Source: RGIG3077 sp964490175 (lineage in GTDB: Bacteria > Bacillota > Clostridia > Oscillospirales > Ruminococcaceae). Taken from it: a stretch of DNA of 13,886 nucleotides. The stretch covers positions 1 through 13,886 of the forward strand of contig CAZBAI010000034.1 in NCBI GenBank assembly GCA_964490175.1, in the 5' to 3' direction. The notes beneath the pieces are model-generated. The model made no database searches and was not told where the DNA came from. It worked only from the letters and a program-made list of their open reading frames with translations. Below, piece by piece: positions 1 through 6,447 of this stretch; positions within the stretch are counted from its first letter, which is position 1; each line of letters starts with the position of its first letter. Position numbers and translations under genes: made by a program.

Positions 1-2
1 GT

Positions 3-247
3 AAAAACAGAACAAAAATCACCGCCGAAGATCTGCCCGAACACTATATTCCGATAACGGTATATAAGGTCAGAGGCTACATATCGGCTGGTGGCTCTAT
101 GAGGATGTGGAACATATTGTAACGGAAACGGTAAATGAAAAAACAGTAGAATATGACCTTACAGAACCCGAAGCACTATATGATTTTCTTGTAAGAGAAA
201 TACATGCAAAGGAAAAACCAAGAAGGGAAGAAAAAATTGAAAAATAA
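3..247 (+). pseudogene. 3' remnant of an unrecognised gene, frameshifted near position 86
   Basis: Two reading frames join into one plausible protein tail. Frame 3 reads K-N-R-T-K-I-T-A-E-D-L-P-E-H-Y-I-P-I-T-V, continuing Y-K-V-R-G-Y-I up to about position 86, and soon hits a stop at 117-119. From about 86 frame 2 continues with G-W-W-L-Y-E-D-V-E-H-I-V and runs to TAA at 245-247, ending in a Lys/Glu-rich tail. The join needs a one-base loss (or two-base gain) around 84-90. The acidic/basic composition looks like real coding sequence, but I do not recognise the family. The 5' end lies outside the window, so the gene may be intact upstream. It could be a decayed mobile-element gene, given the integration-site-like sequence downstream, or the frameshift could be an assembly error. 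Confidence 0.45.
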
Positions 248-290
248 CAAAAAGCGCTGATTTTATCATTATTTTTTAATAAAACAAACC

Positions 291-417
291 GGCATCTAAA
301 TGGTTCGCAACAGCCAAGTGTTGTGGTCAATTAAAAATGCCACACCGAAAACCCTTGATTTATCAAGGGTTTTCTTAATTTTACCCCATTTTTTATAGTT
401 GCATTTTCAAAGATGCC
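291..417. repeat. Imperfect inverted repeat flanking the terminator
   Basis: The 21 bases at 291-311 begin GGCATCT and end GCAAC. The reverse complement of 398-417 also begins GGCATCT and ends GCAAC, with a diverged centre. The arms enclose about 85 bases that include the hairpin at 347-374. This could be an RNA fold or the worn end of a mobile element; the sequence does not decide. Confidence 0.3.
347..384 (+). terminator. Rho-independent terminator after the broken gene
   Basis: GAAAACCCTTGAT (347-359) pairs with ATCAAGGGTTTTC (362-374), giving about 12 usable base pairs, followed by a broken T-rich stretch. It lies 100 bases after the stop of the broken left-edge gene and is suitably oriented to end its transcript. 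Confidence 0.6.
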
Positions 418-422
418 AACGA

Positions 423-446
423 CCTACAAGGTGGATTCGAACCACC
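423..446 (-). other. tRNA 3'-end fragment (T-arm plus partial acceptor), possible attachment site
   Basis: On the minus strand, 446 down to 430 reads GGTGG TTCGAAT CCACC, a textbook T-arm with a five-base-pair stem and the TTCGAAT loop. The next seven bases, TTGTAGG, occupy the acceptor 3'-strand position. No matching 5' acceptor strand, D-arm or anticodon arm lies at the expected distance upstream, so this is not a whole tRNA gene. Integrating elements often carry or leave behind such 3' tRNA pieces as att sites, and the neighbouring broken gene and terminators fit an element boundary. That interpretation is inference. Confidence 0.4.
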
Positions 447-459
447 GAAACGAATATTC

Positions 460-503
460 AGGGCAGAATTAGCGAATTTTTATCGCCGATTCTGCCCTTT
501 TTT
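460..503 (+). terminator. Strong rho-independent terminator
   Basis: AGGGCAGAAT (460-469) pairs perfectly with ATTCTGCCCT (488-497), with an inner CGA/TCG pairing, and is followed by six T's (498-503). No intact plus-strand gene ends just before it, so it probably belongs to a decayed gene or to the edge of a mobile element. Confidence 0.65.
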
Positions 504-713
504 ATATAATTAAGTCAACGATAATAAGTTTGGCAATAGTTAATTATCATCCGATGATTTAAAGAAAGAGATATTTTTAAAAACATGGCAGTGCTTGCAG
601 TTGCAATGAACGGTGCAAATTTTGTGCTCAAATTAGGTTATTGTTGTTTTTTACAAGACATAATACACTGTTTTGTGGAATGTAACAAATATAATTTATT
701 TGTGTAATTTGAC
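504..713. other. AT-rich stretch with no convincing gene
   Basis: About 210 bases between the terminator and the next promoter. It contains a 40-codon open frame (585-707) without a good ribosome binding site and a short GATAAT/ATTATC inverted repeat. Nothing here has enough support to be called functional. Confidence 0.4.
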
Positions 714-742
714 TTGACATATATAAAATGCTACGATATAAC
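714..742 (+). promoter_or_regulatory. Near-consensus sigma-70/SigA promoter for the leader peptide and lipoprotein-ABC operon
   Basis: A perfect -35 TTGACA (714-719), a 17-base spacer and a -10 TATAAC (737-742). It should start transcription near 749, giving an untranslated leader of about 150 nt before the first start codon. This is the best promoter in the left half and the likely driver of everything to 4927. Confidence 0.75.
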
Positions 743-750
743 TTAAATAG

Positions 751-776
751 GCAGAAATTTTTAGTAATTTTTCTGC
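751..776 (+). promoter_or_regulatory. Small hairpin at the transcript start
   Basis: GCAGAAA (751-757) pairs with TTTCTGC (770-776). It would sit at the very 5' end of the RNA from the 714-742 promoter, a position typical of stability-setting 5' stem-loops. The rest of the leader (777-889) matches no riboswitch class I can recognise. Confidence 0.4.
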
Positions 777-902
777 AAATTATATGAAAGCGGTGAGTCC
801 GATGTTCAATTGAGCTTTTGGGGATTTAAAAGTAAGCAAACATTAAGCGAATCTATTCAATTTCAATGAAAACTCAGTTAAAAAACAATGGAGGAAATCA
901 TT

Positions 903-1028
903 ATGATGAATAATTTTAAAAGAATTTTGGCAGCTTTGACAGTTGCTACTACGCTTACAAAAGTGTCGGCTTCTACGTCGAATTACCCTGATGTTTTTTG
1001 GTCATATGGCACCATTTCTAAGCGATAA
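903..1028 (+). CDS. 41-residue secreted peptide, probably a truncated SLH-type surface-protein N-terminus
   Basis: Starts at ATG 903 (a second ATG at 906 is also possible), nine bases after GGAGG (890-894), and stops at TAA 1026-1028. The first 23 or so residues form a clear signal peptide: basic N-R/K region, hydrophobic A-A-L-T-V-A-T-T-L core, then V-S-A-S as a plausible signal peptidase I site. The remaining 18 residues contain Y-P-D-V-F-W-S-Y-G-T-I-S, which resembles the opening of an S-layer homology repeat (F/Y-x-D-V followed by W-A/S-x-x-x-I). The likeliest reading is a surface-protein gene whose body was deleted, leaving promoter, ribosome binding site and secretion signal. A genuine small secreted peptide is the alternative, because the expression signals are intact. 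Confidence 0.55.
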   Translation: MMNNFKRILAALTVATTLTKVSASTSNYPDVFWSYGTISKR

Positions 1029-1036
1029 CTGATTGA

Positions 1037-1082
1037 ACGGCAATGCGGCAACATTTATATCGTTCATGTTGCCGCTTGCCGT
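1037..1082. promoter_or_regulatory. Long near-perfect hairpin between leader peptide and lipoprotein gene
   Basis: The 5' arm (1037-1054) and the 3' arm (1066-1082) pair over 17 base pairs with a single bulged T at 1044, around an 11-base loop. The hairpin begins eight bases after the small peptide's stop and ends about 16 bases before the next ribosome binding site. No T-run follows, so it is not a classical terminator. It could set differential expression or RNA stability between the first and second cistrons, or be a remnant of an inserted element. Confidence 0.65.
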
Positions 1083-1111
1083 ATATTATATATTATTGGG
1101 AGGGATACCCT

Positions 1112-2518
1112 ATGCGTAAACTTTTTTGTTGCGGCATAATGCTTGCTATGCTTTTAAACTTGATGGCATGTGCAGATGCGACTTCATCTAATCAACTGAT
1201 GAGCGAAACGGTTAATACGGACAATTCAGTAGCTTCGTCTGCTGATTCCGAGAGTGTTTCCGATGATGCAATGTTAGTGCCTTTCACATCAATTTGCATT
1301 GAAGAAGATGAAGTCCGTGCTTTGTTTGAGCCTTTTGATAATTTTTCCATTGCAGATGATTTTCGTATTAACATTCCAAATGTAAATACTTTGGAAAATT
1401 ATAAAACATCATCAAATATTACACAGAATCTGGCTGAATATGAGCAGGACTTTACAAATATTTTTGAGTATGTATTTCCGGGAAAAACAATGAATGAGTA
1501 TGCTCTGTTTTATGATAGCGAAAAGGGTTCTTCCGAAGAAATATATGAATATATCGACGAAAACGGAGAAAGCGCCTTGGATATTCGTTATCATCTTGTG
1601 AAAGATGATTATGATGCCATAATGTCCGGAGATGAGGGCGAGGTATGGTACACCTATAGTGATAAACGAATGCTCAGCTATGGATATGGCGATAAGGCAA
1701 CGGAGGATGAAAAAAATAATCCCGTCAGTCTTGATTTGGGCGTTGCAATGGGGTACGGCTTTGCTTGGGTAGAGAAAAGCGAATATTATGACTTCGGCAC
1801 GGTAGTAGCAACCTATCCGCCGGATAGCACGGAGAAATTTATGCTTTCCGGAGAAGAGGTCGCTATATGTGATGCCGTTCAATATTATGAAGATTTTGTT
1901 AATAACATACCTCAGGTTTATCGTGATTACGGAGAATACGGTGGGTTTAAAGAAACCCCTGTGGAAACACGTGTTGTCGAAGTGGATGTGTGCCAAATCG
2001 GCGAACAACAGTTTGCCTATCATTTTAACGTGACGAGGTGTTATAACGGCATTTTGTTTGATTATATACGTGACGGCATCTCCACCACGGATACTATGGC
2101 ATCTAAGTGGCGACAAACCGCAGGATATGCATATATGATTCGCAAAAATGATATAGAAGAAATGGTGAGCTATTACCGTTGCCAACAAATAGAATATTCT
2201 GAAAACTTAGAAAACTATGTTCCTTTGGAAACCGCAGTTGACATTGTAACCGACACTATAACGAATTATGCAACATTTGAAGTTAAAAAAGTCGAACTGG
2301 TCTATTGTACACAAGACATCTTGAAAGATAATGGCTATATTGATATCGACGGCTATCCGTCAATGCAGATTCTTTCATGGCGGTTTACATTTCATAATAT
2401 AAACGACGATACCGACTATGTATGTTATGTTGACTTAAACGACGCCGATTCATTCCGATATTATAGCACATATAAGACGGTTATCGAAGAAGAACAAACA
2501 GAGGACGCCGTAGAATAA
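1112..2518 (+). CDS. Large acidic lipoprotein, first gene of the ABC transporter operon
   Basis: Begins at ATG 1112, which follows GGGAGGG (1098-1104) and gives a proper lipoprotein signal. An upstream in-frame ATG at 1043 lies inside the hairpin and lacks a ribosome binding site. The 468-residue product has M-R-K-L at the N-terminus, a hydrophobic core and the lipobox L-M-A-C with Cys20 as the lipidated residue. A Ser/Asp-rich linker follows (about 21-55), then a long acidic, Tyr-rich extracytoplasmic region. I recognise no enzymatic motif or named domain. It should be anchored on the outer face of the membrane. The next gene starts 12 bases later, so it is co-transcribed with two permeases and an ATPase. 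A substrate-capturing or immunity-type (LanI-like) role is possible by context only; no sequence similarity is claimed. Confidence 0.8.
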   Translation: MRKLFCCGIMLAMLLNLMACADATSSNQLMSETVNTDNSVASSADSESVSDDAMLVPFTSICIEEDEVRALFEPFDNFSIADDFRINIPNVNTLENYKTSSNITQNLAEYEQDFTNIFEYVFPGKTMNEYALFYDSEKGSSEEIYEYIDENGESALDIRYHLVKDDYDAIMSGDEGEVWYTYSDKRMLSYGYGDKATEDEKNNPVSLDLGVAMGYGFAWVEKSEYYDFGTVVATYPPDSTEKFMLSGEEVAICDAVQYYEDFVNNIPQVYRDYGEYGGFKETPVETRVVEVDVCQIGEQQFAYHFNVTRCYNGILFDYIRDGISTTDTMASKWRQTAGYAYMIRKNDIEEMVSYYRCQQIEYSENLENYVPLETAVDIVTDTITNYATFEVKKVELVYCTQDILKDNGYIDIDGYPSMQILSWRFTFHNINDDTDYVCYVDLNDADSFRYYSTYKTVIEEEQTEDAVE

Positions 2519-2530
2519 GGGGGAAACTGT

Positions 2531-3436
2531 GTGAAGCTTTTTCGTTACATCGGCGTAAATCTGCGGCGCACATTGGGCAGCAGTACCTTTTGGTATTGTG
2601 TGCTGGCGTCCTTTGCCCTGTGCTTTACCGCAGTTGTCATCAGAGATCCCTATAATAACGATGAACTGATGGTTTTGCAGGTGATGTTTCGCCGTGAGAT
2701 GATTTCGACAGATTTTAATCTCAACTCATGGAGTGTGTTCTGTTCTTCGGGCGGCACATGGTTTTCTATGTTCATTCCGATTCTTTCGGCATTTCCCTTT
2801 GTACCTACGATTATCAATAATCGCATTACCCAAAGCGCCCGTTTTACTATCAGCCGAATCGGCAAAAGAAACTATCAATTTGGGAATATCTGCACAACAT
2901 TTCTTAGCGGAGGGCTGGCTGTTGTGTTGGGCTATGCGCTCTTTGGCGTTGCCGTGTGGCGGTTGTTCCCCTCTGTCGACGCTTATTCCAAGCAGGAAGT
3001 TGAATTTTTCATGGAGTCGCTGACGGGGGAAAAACCTGCGTGGTATGCCAATGCGTTTGCAAATCGGCAATATTTTTTGCCTATTATTGCGCAGCTTGGG
3101 CAAATGTTTTTGTATAGCTGTTGCAGTTCGCTGCTCGCACTGGTGTTTTCCGCCTTTGTGAAGAATCCGTATGTGGTGCTGTGTATGCCGTTTTTCCTGA
3201 CCTATGGTTGGACGCAGATCAATACACGTCTTTCGCTAATGGCATATGCGGATTTTGAAAACATTAACCAAAGCCTTGGCAGATTGACGAGCCTGACCAA
3301 TCCAAGCGCACTTTGTCATCTCATGAATTACAAAATCGATCTGCCTTGGGTGCTGTTGATTCATTTGGGATTTGCTTTGCTGCTTTGCCTTGTTTACTAT
3401 CTGGTTGCGAATAGGAGGGTGGATTGCGGTGAATGA
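2531..3436 (+). CDS. ABC-2-type transporter permease (first of two)
   Basis: GTG start at 2531, seven bases after GGGGGA (2518-2523). The 301-residue protein has about six membrane helices, near residues 20-37, 77-95, 120-146, 183-210, 213-230 and 272-293, with a large loop after helix 1 and another (147-182) after helix 3. A cytoplasmic loop reads S-R-I-G-K-R-N-Y-Q-F-G-N-I (108-120). A related S-R-T-G-K-R motif occurs in the next gene, so the two are paralogous halves of one channel. The topology matches the ABC-2/BcrB-like permeases of peptide or antibiotic extrusion systems. Its last eight bases (GTGAATGA) overlap the next start, suggesting translational coupling. The substrate is unknown. 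Confidence 0.8.
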   Translation: MKLFRYIGVNLRRTLGSSTFWYCVLASFALCFTAVVIRDPYNNDELMVLQVMFRREMISTDFNLNSWSVFCSSGGTWFSMFIPILSAFPFVPTIINNRITQSARFTISRIGKRNYQFGNICTTFLSGGLAVVLGYALFGVAVWRLFPSVDAYSKQEVEFFMESLTGEKPAWYANAFANRQYFLPIIAQLGQMFLYSCCSSLLALVFSAFVKNPYVVLCMPFFLTYGWTQINTRLSLMAYADFENINQSLGRLTSLTNPSALCHLMNYKIDLPWVLLIHLGFALLLCLVYYLVANRRVDCGE

Positions 3437-4298
3437 TCGTTTTTTGACCAAAAGTTTGCGCATTGCCAAAACAGAGTACATCAAATGGCTGCGCAACCCC
3501 AGAATGCTCATCGGCGGCATTTTGGTCATCGTGATTTACACGCTGGCAGTCGTTCCCTTGCTGGAGCGGGCACAGAAAATGGGTATTCCGATGAATGTTT
3601 TCGAGCCGATCATTGCAGTGGGTAATTCCGGTATGCTGGTATTGCTGCTGCCCTCTGTGTTTTTGATTTTGCAAAGCGATTTCCCCGCTATCGAGCCGAA
3701 TTCTTTGATGTATCTTTCTCGCACGGGAAAAAGACCGTGGCTTTTTGGGCAAATTTTGTTTTCACTTATGAGCATTGTGACCTATCTCGGAGTTATTTTT
3801 GTTGCAGTTGCGATTTGCTCTGCAAGCGGTTCTTATTTTGGCTTGGAATGGAGTGAATCTACCCGATTTTACGCCGCCGTATTCCCTAAAGACGCAGACG
3901 GCTTTGTCGCGTCATTGCTGCCGTCCAATCTTTATAACCAGATTCCGTTGGGCATGGCATTGGTGTATACTTTTTCTTTGTTGGCGCTGTATTTCTTTTT
4001 GCTGATGATGGTTTTGCTGGTGTTCTCGCTGATTAAAAAGCGCAGTTTGGGACTGTTTTTCACCTATGCCATTATCATGGGCGGCGTTGTTACCTGTGTG
4101 GCAAAAGCGGACGCTATGTGGGCTTTTCCCATGGCAAACAGCATTATTTGGTTGCATTATACGGAGATTCTCAGTACACCCGTTTATCCCATTGCCAACT
4201 CGTATTTGTATTTTGGGTGCTGTATCGGCGTGCTGTTGATCCTTTGTGCAGTGCTGTTGAAAAAAGCCGAATTTGAATCCACGGAGGTGCTACAATGA
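3429..4298 (+). CDS. ABC-2-type transporter permease (second of two)
   Basis: I place the start at GTG 3429, ten bases after AGGAGG (3413-3418). An upstream in-frame ATG at 3372 would add 19 residues inside the previous gene without a ribosome binding site. The 289-residue product begins with a basic amphipathic segment (K-S-L-R-I-A-K-T-E-Y-I-K-W), a common entry to ABC-2 permeases. About six membrane helices follow, near 26-46, 62-82, 105-130, 173-200, 208-226 and 258-277. The loop S-R-T-G-K-R (97-102) mirrors the first permease. It overlaps the upstream gene by eight bases and the ATPase gene by four (ATGA), as expected for subunits made in fixed ratio. It probably forms a heterodimeric membrane channel with the first permease. 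Confidence 0.8.
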   Translation: MNDRFLTKSLRIAKTEYIKWLRNPRMLIGGILVIVIYTLAVVPLLERAQKMGIPMNVFEPIIAVGNSGMLVLLLPSVFLILQSDFPAIEPNSLMYLSRTGKRPWLFGQILFSLMSIVTYLGVIFVAVAICSASGSYFGLEWSESTRFYAAVFPKDADGFVASLLPSNLYNQIPLGMALVYTFSLLALYFFLLMMVLLVFSLIKKRSLGLFFTYAIIMGGVVTCVAKADAMWAFPMANSIIWLHYTEILSTPVYPIANSYLYFGCCIGVLLILCAVLLKKAEFESTEVLQ

Positions 4299-4927
4299 TT
4301 GAGATCAAAGACCTTTCTCTGACAATCAAAAAAACAGAGATTTTAAAGCATATCAATATCACGTTTGAAAAAGGCAAAATTCATGGGTTGATTGGCAGAA
4401 ACGGCAGCGGCAAAACCATGCTGATGAAGTGTATTTGCGGATTTGTGCGCCCAACGGAAGGCACGGTTCATGTAAGTGGCAAACAAATCGGAAAGGATTG
4501 CGATTTTCCGCCCAATATCGGTATCATCATTGAAACACCGGGGTTTATTCCGTATTATTCGGGCTATAAAAATTTAAAATTGCTTGCGGATTTAAACAAG
4601 AAAATCGATAATGCGAAAATCAAAGAAACCATGAAACAGGTAGGGCTTGACCCGGAGCTGAAACGCCATGTGCGAAAGTATTCTTTGGGTATGCGTCAAC
4701 GTTTGGGATTGGCACAGGCAATTATGGAAGATCCCGAGTTGCTGATTCTCGACGAGCCGATGAACGGTTTGGATAAAGACGGTGTTGCGGATATGCGCCG
4801 CTATCTGCTGAAATTAAAAGAGCAGGGCAAAACCATTTTACTGGCATCTCACAGCGCAGAGGATATCTCGGTGCTTTGCGATACCGTCAGTGAGATGGAT
4901 AAGGGTGCGCTGGCGTTACTTGCGTAG
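4295..4927 (+). CDS. ABC transporter ATP-binding protein, BcrA/lantibiotic-export type
   Basis: ATG 4295 follows GGAGG (4283-4287). All nucleotide-binding motifs are present in the 210 residues: Walker A G-R-N-G-S-G-K-T (34-41), signature S-L-G-M-R-Q-R (130-136), Walker B L-L-I-L-D-E-P (149-155), D-loop N-G-L-D (157-160) and the H-loop histidine His186. The Q-loop position has Glu80 in I-I-E-T-P-G-F, which is usual in the BcrA-like subfamily. The protein ends about a dozen residues after the C-D-T-V segment, so it is a compact single-domain ATPase without the C-terminal extension of some family members. It energises the two preceding permeases. No sensor kinase/regulator pair, frequently found beside such transporters, is in the window. 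Confidence 0.9.
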   Translation: MIEIKDLSLTIKKTEILKHINITFEKGKIHGLIGRNGSGKTMLMKCICGFVRPTEGTVHVSGKQIGKDCDFPPNIGIIIETPGFIPYYSGYKNLKLLADLNKKIDNAKIKETMKQVGLDPELKRHVRKYSLGMRQRLGLAQAIMEDPELLILDEPMNGLDKDGVADMRRYLLKLKEQGKTILLASHSAEDISVLCDTVSEMDKGALALLA

Positions 4928-4972
4928 ATACTGTTATGATGGGTAATGTATGCGTTAAGTTAAGTTATATAT

Positions 4973-5015
4973 AAAAAATCGCCTTCGGTATTTAAAATAC
5001 CGAAGGCAATTTTTT
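4973..5015. terminator. Bidirectional terminator between converging operons
   Basis: GCCTTCGGTATT (4981-4992) and AATACCGAAGGC (4996-5007) pair perfectly around a three-base loop. An A-run lies on the left (4973-4978) and a T-run on the right (5010-5015), so it works on both strands. It ends the plus-strand ABC operon and the minus-strand galU operon. Confidence 0.9.
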
Positions 5016-5051
5016 GCGTATATTGTGTATATTGCGTATGTTGCGTATATC
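5016..5051. repeat. Four tandem copies of a 9-base repeat
   Basis: The units read GCGTATATT, GTGTATATT, GCGTATGTT and GCGTATATC, each differing from the first by at most one base. The array sits between the terminator and the stop codon of the minus-strand membrane protein. Confidence 0.7.
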
Positions 5052-5054
5052 GAA

Positions 5055-5555
5055 TTATCTTTCAACTCTTTTAAAAAATAAATAATAAATCAATACAGCG
5101 TTAATAATATAATCATAAACTCTCGGCCCATCGAACATAATTATTGAGGATAAAAACGATACAAGCACAATACTTACGGATATGAATTTGCAAATTGCGC
5201 CGTTTCCCTTTGTTTTCCAAGCCAAAGCGCCTAATATGGGCGATGAAAACGCAAACACCGTCCAACCGATAATAAAAATTTTGCCGTATACCGCTTTGAA
5301 AACAAACGCCGCAAAATAATATGTTGCAAGCATGCCTATGCAAAATGCGAAAACATTCAAAGCGGCGTGCTTTGCGGTTTTGCTGTATACGGAAATCAAC
5401 ACGCCGAGCAATATCCATATTGCCATTTGCGAAAAAATGTTGCCGAGATTTTGAGTGTATATATCGGCAATTTTGCAAAATATACCCAAAATCAGCCCGA
5501 TAAACAGCATTGTAATCGGATTTGAAAAGCCGTTTTTAAATCTGTTTTTAATCAT
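5055..5555 (-). CDS. Six-helix small membrane protein (DUF6518-like)
   Basis: 166 residues, starting with an ATG that overlaps the galU stop in an ATGA, so it is translationally coupled to galU. About six hydrophobic helices (near 14-31, 40-56, 63-83, 93-113, 123-141 and 145-161) fill nearly the whole protein, and the short C-terminus (F-K-R-V-E-R) is basic. The pattern G-x-x-L-G-I-x-C-K, then W-I-L-L-G-V-L-I, resembles small Clostridia proteins that I recall as DUF6518, though I cannot verify this here. No catalytic motif is visible. Its position after galU hints at a membrane or envelope role, which is inference only. Confidence 0.75.
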   Translation of the reverse strand: MIKNRFKNGFSNPITMLFIGLILGIFCKIADIYTQNLGNIFSQMAIWILLGVLISVYSKTAKHAALNVFAFCIGMLATYYFAAFVFKAVYGKIFIIGWTVFAFSSPILGALAWKTKGNGAICKFISVSIVLVSFLSSIIMFDGPRVYDYIINAVLIYYLFFKRVER

Positions 5556-6427
5556 AATGAGGACGCAAGCTTTTTCAAATAAGCTTTAAAATCCTCGCCG
5601 TATTCGGGGTGGTGAAGACCTACTTCAACGTTTGCCTGCAATATGCCGAGCTTGTCACCCATATCATAGCGCTTTCCGGTGAAATCAACGCCCACTATTC
5701 CGACTGTGTTTGAAAGGTGCTTCATAGCGTCGGTCAGCTGTATTTCACCGCCTGCGCCGGGTGGCAGAGTTTGCAGAATATCGAAAATTTCAGGCGGCAG
5801 AACACACCTGCCGAGAATCGAATAAAGCGAGAGCACCTGCTCGGGCGAGGGCTTTTCGATCATATCGTCAATCATATACAGATTATTTTTTAAATGCTTG
5901 GTTTTCATCGATGAATATTTAAGAATTTGCTCGGGTGTTACCTCTTTGATGCCAACGCAACCCAAGCCGTATTCTTCATATGCTCTGATAAGCTGTGCAC
6001 AGCAGGGGTCATCGCCGATTATAACGTCATCACCGTAAAGCACGGCAAAAGGCTCATTCCCCACAAAGCTCTTTGCCTGCAAAACAGCGTGACCCAAGCC
6101 TTTCATTTCCTGCTGGCGAATAAAGGTGATGTTTGCAAGGCTTGAAACTTTCAAAACCTCGTCAAGATAAGCTTTTTTAGCTTCGCCGCCTTTTTCAAGC
6201 TGAGCTTCAAGCGCAGGCGAACGGTCGAAATGATCCTCAACAATGCTTTTCCCTCTGCTGAGAATTATCAAAATTTCTTCAATTCCGCTTTTGGCTGCTT
6301 CCTCGACAATATACTGTATGGCAGGCTTGTCCGCAATGGTCAGCATTTCCTTGGGCATGACCTTAGTTGCAGGCAAAACCCTTGTTCCGAGACCTGCTGC
6401 AGGTATAACGGCTTTTCTGATTTTCAT
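5552..6427 (-). CDS. galU: UTP--glucose-1-phosphate uridylyltransferase
   Basis: Makes UDP-glucose from UTP and glucose-1-phosphate in the cytoplasm, feeding glycolipids, teichoic-acid modification, capsule and galactose interconversion. The 291-residue length is typical. The N-terminus has the family's nucleotide-binding signature K-A-V-I-P-A-A-G-L-G-T-R (5-16), then L-P-A-T-K and P-K-E-M-L, then D-K-P-A-I-Q-Y-I-V-E-E-A. Further conserved blocks are the internal L-G-H-A-V with Y-G-D-D, and the C-terminal G-E-I-Q-L-T-D-A and G-K-R-Y-D-M-G-D-K-L-G. The ATG at 6427 follows AGGAGA by eight bases. It lies 20 bases after a RING-type membrane protein gene and overlaps the following membrane protein gene by four bases, so the three form one operon. 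Confidence 0.95.
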   Translation of the reverse strand: MKIRKAVIPAAGLGTRVLPATKVMPKEMLTIADKPAIQYIVEEAAKSGIEEILIILSRGKSIVEDHFDRSPALEAQLEKGGEAKKAYLDEVLKVSSLANITFIRQQEMKGLGHAVLQAKSFVGNEPFAVLYGDDVIIGDDPCCAQLIRAYEEYGLGCVGIKEVTPEQILKYSSMKTKHLKNNLYMIDDMIEKPSPEQVLSLYSILGRCVLPPEIFDILQTLPPGAGGEIQLTDAMKHLSNTVGIVGVDFTGKRYDMGDKLGILQANVEVGLHHPEYGEDFKAYLKKLASSL

Positions 6428-6447
6428 AATTTTCTCCTAAAATATTT

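Noticed and set aside
423..497. A complete tRNA gene on the minus strand
   Set aside because: Only the T-arm and acceptor 3' strand are recognisable. The region where the anticodon and D arms should be is occupied by a terminator hairpin, and no matching 5' acceptor strand exists.
585..707. 40-codon plus-strand frame, possible small protein
   Set aside because: There is no suitably spaced ribosome binding site, no promoter close ahead, and no signal peptide or family resemblance.
777..889. Possible riboswitch in the leader of the lipoprotein-ABC operon
   Set aside because: I looked for cyclic-di-GMP, cobalamin and SAM-type conserved cores and recognised none. Only short weak stems are present.
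1412..2188. 258-codon open frame on the minus strand inside the lipoprotein gene
   Set aside because: It lies antisense to a well-supported gene, has low-complexity Ile/Phe/His-rich composition and lacks its own ribosome binding site. It is a by-product of the lipoprotein's codon use.
4372..4540. Defective ATPase because the Q-loop glutamine is Glu80
   Set aside because: Glu at this position followed by T/A-P-G-F is common in the BcrA-like subfamily, and all other motifs are intact.
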